A stretch of DNA of 8,914 nt from Acidobacteriota bacterium (lineage in GTDB: Bacteria > Acidobacteriota > Terriglobia > Versatilivoradales > Versatilivoraceae). Location of the stretch: assembly GCA_026706225.1 (NCBI GenBank), contig JAPOZE010000199.1:1-8914 (forward strand). Reading direction: 5' to 3'. Made by a program: the position numbers and the translations under genes. The notes under the pieces are model-generated. The model was not told where the DNA came from. It did no database searches and was given only the letters and a program-made list of their open reading frames with translations. Positions 6,423 to 8,914 of this stretch are shown here, piece by piece; positions within the stretch are counted from its first letter, which is position 1; each line of letters starts with the position of its first letter.

Positions 6423-7328
6423 ATGCTGGAGTGCGTGGTTCAGGAACAGGAAATTCCCCCGGAGATCGTTGGCGAGCTGAAGGACAGCTCCTCCTGCCTG
6501 GACGATCCCGACGAGTGTCAGCGGCGGCTCCGCAACGACGGATACCTGCTGCTGCGACAGGCGCTGGACTACGAGCAGGTGATGGCCGCGCGCCGGGAAA
6601 CCCTGGAAGCCCTGGTGGAGGTCGGCGAGATCCATCCGCCGGCCATCGAGGGCATTTTCACCGGAACCAGCCGGAGACAGGAGCGACCCGAGGGTTTGGG
6701 CGCCTTCTGGAAGGCGGTCAGCGAAGGCCCGGGGATTCGGGGGCTGACCCACGGCGGGGATCTTCGCGGGATCATGGACCGGGTGCTGGGGGAGCCCAGC
6801 AGACCTCACGACTACATCTTCCTCCGGGTGGCCGTCCCCGGACGCTCCACCGGCCTCCACTACGACCATCCCTTCTTCGCCAGGGGCTCCCAGCGGGTTC
6901 ACACCGTCTGGCTGGCCCTGGGCGAGGTGAGCATCGAGGAGGGCCCCCTGGTGGTGGTCGAGGGTTCCAACCGATTCTCCGACCTGATCGAGAGAGCCAG
7001 CGCCATCGACTACGACTCCACTTCTTCGCCCAAAGTGATGGTGGACCCTCACCCGGTGGAACTGGCCCGACAGCGCCAGGCCAGGCTCCTGACCGCCGAT
7101 TTTGGTCCGGGGGACCTGGTTGTCTTCGGCATGCATACCCTGCACGGGTCCCTGGACAATCGGTCGCGGGCCGGACGGGTGCGGCTCTCCTGTGACATTC
7201 GCTTTCAGCCGGCCGCCGATCCCCTGGACGACCGCTACTTCGGTCCCGACCCCAAGGGAACCACCGGCATCGGTTACGGCGAGTTGAACAGCGCCAAGCC
7301 CCTGACCTTGCCCTGGCACATGCGCTGA
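6423..7328 (+). CDS. Phytanoyl-CoA dioxygenase (PhyH) family Fe(II)/2-oxoglutarate-dependent oxygenase
   Basis: The 301-residue protein has the length and layout of the bacterial PhyH family. After an N-terminal helical part with the family's opening motif (RNDGYLLLRQAL), it carries the iron-binding HxD as H146-Y-D148 (GLHYDHPF) and the distal histidine in MHTLHGSLDN, most likely H241. R252 or R254 shortly after would bind the 2-oxoglutarate carboxylate. GPLVVVEGSN before the distal histidine is also typical. These enzymes hydroxylate an unactivated carbon using O2 and 2-oxoglutarate; bacterial members act on very varied substrates and the name does not imply phytanoyl-CoA. No signal peptide is seen, so it acts in the cytoplasm. 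It is the first gene of a plus-strand pair with a secreted propeller 29 bases downstream. The complete metal triad suggests an active enzyme; its substrate cannot be read from sequence. Confidence 0.87.
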   Translation: MLECVVQEQEIPPEIVGELKDSSSCLDDPDECQRRLRNDGYLLLRQALDYEQVMAARRETLEALVEVGEIHPPAIEGIFTGTSRRQERPEGLGAFWKAVSEGPGIRGLTHGGDLRGIMDRVLGEPSRPHDYIFLRVAVPGRSTGLHYDHPFFARGSQRVHTVWLALGEVSIEEGPLVVVEGSNRFSDLIERASAIDYDSTSSPKVMVDPHPVELARQRQARLLTADFGPGDLVVFGMHTLHGSLDNRSRAGRVRLSCDIRFQPAADPLDDRYFGPDPKGTTGIGYGELNSAKPLTLPWHMR

Positions 7329-7357
7329 AACCGCCTCCAGGCCACTGGCGGCAGCCC

Positions 7358-8722
7358 ATGCAAGACACCATGAGAGTCCCCTTCCCTTTCCCAAGGTGCC
7401 GTTCCGCCCTGCTCCTGCTGGCCACTTGCCTGGTCACTTCGAGCTGGGCCGAGGACTGGCCCGAATGGCGGGGCAAGGGACGATCGGGGGTCTGGCGCGA
7501 AACCGGCATTCTGCAGCAATTTCCCCCGTCGGGCCTGCAAGTGCAGTGGCGGGAGCCCCTGGGCAGCGGCTATGCCGGTCCAGCCGTGGCCGAGGGGCGC
7601 GTCTTCGTGCTGGATTTCCTGGCCGAAACCGCCCGCCAGGGAACCGAGCGCCTGCTGGCCCTGGACGAGAACAGCGGGCGCCGCCTCTGGAGCCGCTCCT
7701 GGAAGGCGGACTACGCCGGGCTGTCGGGAAGCTATGCCATCGGGCCCCGGGCCACACCCACCGTGGACGGCAGTCGAGTCTATGTGCTGGGAGCCAAGGG
7801 CGCTCTCTATTGCCTCCGCACCGAAAACGGCGAGATCCTGTGGCAAAAGGACTTCGTGCGGGATTATGGAACCGAGGTCCCCGTCTGGGGCATGGTGGGA
7901 GCTCCCCTGGTGGACGGGCCTCGCCTGATCGCCGTGGTGGGCGGGCAGGACGGAGCCAAGGTGGTGGCCTTCGAAAAGCAGAACGGCCGGGAGCTCTGGC
8001 GAGCGCTGCCTTCGGACTCGGAGCCCGGCTACGCCCCCCCGATCCTCATCTCGGCCGGCGGGCGCCGGCAACTGATCATCTGGCACCCCAAGGCGGTGAG
8101 CGCGCTCGATCCCGCGACGGGCGAGGTTCTCTGGCAGCAACCCTTTCGATCCGACAAGGGCCTGTCGGTGGCCACCCCCGTGTTCAGCGGCTCGCGACTG
8201 CTGATCAGCGCCTTCGTGAACGGGTCCATGATGCTTGACCTGGACCGGAAGTCCCCGGCAGCCCGACTGCTCTGGCGAGGCAAGAGCGACAGCGAGATCG
8301 ACACCGACACGCTCCACTCGCTCATCAGCACGCCGGTCATCGACGGGGACACCCTCTATGGGGTTTGCAGCTATGGACACCTCAGGGGGCTGAGCGCCAG
8401 CACCGGCACGCGGCTGTGGGAAACACTGGCCGTGACCGGGGAAAAGGCGCGCTGGGCCACGGCCTTTCTGGTTCGCCACCAGGATCGATACTTCATTTCC
8501 AACGACCGGGGCGAGCTGATCATCGCCCGGCTGTCGCCCTCCGGCTACCGTGAGATCGACCGGACCCACCTGATCGCGCCCACCTCCCGCAGGGGAATCG
8601 GCCGGCGCCAGGCCGGCGCCGTCAACTGGTCCCACCCGGCCTACGCCAACCGCCACATCTTCGCCCGCAACGACCGGGAGATCCTCCGAGCCTCCCTGGC
8701 CCGAACCGCCGCGGCGGAGTGA
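7358..8722 (+). CDS. Secreted PQQ-like beta-propeller repeat protein (BamB-like fold), copy 2
   Basis: The 454-residue protein begins with a classical Sec signal peptide (hydrophobic core about 17-27, probable cleavage after A31, SSWA/ED). The mature N-terminus DWPEWRG is the usual first strand of secreted PQQ-like propellers. Trp-docking repeats follow: SGRRLWSRSW, NGEILWQKD, NGRELWRA, TGEVLWQQ, ARLLWRG and TGTRLWET. It shares its architecture with the product of 806-2140, including GPRATPT (129-135 here, 150-156 there), WGM-(V/S)-x-(A/S)-PL and similar strand order, so the two are diverged paralogues. No dehydrogenase heme domain or lipobox is present; a periplasmic binding or scaffold role is likely and the ligand is unknown. 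ATG at 7358 has only a weak GGCGG upstream and ATG at 7370 is an equally possible start, with the signal peptide intact either way. Probably co-transcribed with the dioxygenase gene. Confidence 0.85.
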   Translation: MQDTMRVPFPFPRCRSALLLLATCLVTSSWAEDWPEWRGKGRSGVWRETGILQQFPPSGLQVQWREPLGSGYAGPAVAEGRVFVLDFLAETARQGTERLLALDENSGRRLWSRSWKADYAGLSGSYAIGPRATPTVDGSRVYVLGAKGALYCLRTENGEILWQKDFVRDYGTEVPVWGMVGAPLVDGPRLIAVVGGQDGAKVVAFEKQNGRELWRALPSDSEPGYAPPILISAGGRRQLIIWHPKAVSALDPATGEVLWQQPFRSDKGLSVATPVFSGSRLLISAFVNGSMMLDLDRKSPAARLLWRGKSDSEIDTDTLHSLISTPVIDGDTLYGVCSYGHLRGLSASTGTRLWETLAVTGEKARWATAFLVRHQDRYFISNDRGELIIARLSPSGYREIDRTHLIAPTSRRGIGRRQAGAVNWSHPAYANRHIFARNDREILRASLARTAAAE

Positions 8723-8801
8723 GCTTTCAGATCAATTCGTGTACATCTCTTTTGTCTCGGCGTCGATTGCCTTGGCGGATCTTGTTGTCCTCTGGACGGC
8801 C
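8723..8801. other. Short, lower-GC intergenic region between convergent genes
   Basis: These 79 bases are clearly less GC-rich than the flanking genes. No convincing hairpin followed by a T-run is seen for either gene. On the minus strand two frames are open across most of it: one in line with the dehydrogenase after its TAA, running 24 codons to the TGA at 8727-8729, and one ending in protein-like residues (DAETKEMYTN) at the TGA at 8732-8734. Neither has a start codon and support that would justify a gene call. Confidence 0.4.
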
Positions 8802-8914
8802 TTACCACTTCCAGGTTTCACGGACGGCCGGATTGGCTACCGCCGCGGCCGGCCATCCCCCGCGATAGAGCTCCACGATGTTCCGGGCCGCCTCCACGGC
8901 CATGGCCTCCACCG
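8802..8914 (-). CDS. D-2-hydroxyacid dehydrogenase family protein, C-terminal end (partial)
   Basis: Only the last 37 codons are inside the window; the rest lies beyond the right edge. The minus strand encodes MAVEAARNIVELYRGG followed by AAAVANPAVRETWKW and a TAA at 8802-8804. This matches the C-terminal helix and tail of NAD-dependent D-isomer-specific 2-hydroxyacid dehydrogenases (phosphoglycerate dehydrogenase, hydroxypyruvate or glyoxylate reductase group), where a helix like A-x-E-A-x-x-N-(I/L/V) is followed by a small segment ending in xNP. The enzyme would reduce a 2-oxo acid with NAD(P)H in the cytoplasm. The catalytic residues and nucleotide-binding motif lie outside the window, so the subfamily cannot be told. 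It converges on the propeller gene at 7358-8722. Confidence 0.65.
   Translation of the reverse strand, partial: VEAMAVEAARNIVELYRGGWPAAAVANPAVRETWKW

Noticed and set aside
7274..8656. Minus-strand open frame (460 codons) antisense to propeller copy 2
   Set aside because: Low-complexity Gly/Gln/Val/Arg translation without motifs, opposite a well-supported secreted propeller; a composition shadow.
8794..8829. Direct repeat GGACGGCC at 8794-8801 and 8822-8829
   Set aside because: Eight GC-rich bases recurring within 30 bases in such DNA is likely chance, and one copy lies inside coding sequence.
1..8914. CRISPR array, tRNA, rRNA or insertion sequence
   Set aside because: No regularly spaced direct repeats, no cloverleaf-like or rRNA segments, and no transposase-like reading frame or terminal repeats were seen on either strand.

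Overview
The window is GC-rich bacterial DNA with seven protein-coding genes or gene parts, most preceded by purine-rich ribosome-binding sites. The gene types (secreted PQQ-like beta-propellers, a TolB-propeller/CehA-McbA metallohydrolase lipoprotein, a phytanoyl-CoA dioxygenase family protein, an orphan sulfopyruvate-decarboxylase-alpha-like protein, an M24 peptidase tail) resemble those common in environmental Acidobacteriota and similar soil, marine or sponge-associated bacteria. That placement is inferred from gene style only: there is no rRNA or marker gene here.

Layout, left to right. 1-116 is non-coding and holds two adjacent perfect hairpins and a degenerate 7-base repeat. 117-2140 is a minus-strand unit: a secreted PQQ-like propeller (806-2140), a TPP-binding alpha-type protein four bases downstream (268-801), and then the last 51 codons of an M24-family peptidase with no body (117-272), which looks like a deletion scar. 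A 127-base divergent region leads into the largest gene, a plus-strand lipoprotein of about 871 residues (2268-4883) that joins a six-repeat TolB-like propeller to a CehA/McbA-type PHP metallohydrolase. It meets a convergent minus-strand gene for a secreted cysteine-rich protein of unknown function (4898-6241). A second divergent region (6242-6422) leads into a plus-strand pair: a phytanoyl-CoA dioxygenase family oxygenase (6423-7328) and a second secreted PQQ-like propeller (7358-8722). The right edge cuts a minus-strand gene whose tail resembles D-2-hydroxyacid dehydrogenases (8802-8914).

How the parts may work together. Four of the proteins appear to be exported (two PQQ-like propellers, the lipoprotein and the cysteine-rich protein), while the TPP protein, the dioxygenase and the dehydrogenase look cytoplasmic. 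The two PQQ-like propellers are paralogues, each next to a small cytoplasmic metabolic enzyme. A catabolic or scavenging role for small organic acids or esters is possible, but nothing in the sequence fixes a substrate. No mobile element, CRISPR array, tRNA or rRNA was seen. No clearly new multi-gene system can be demonstrated; the best leads are the peptidase remnant, the orphan TPP subunit, the propeller-hydrolase fusion and the unrecognised cysteine-rich secreted protein.
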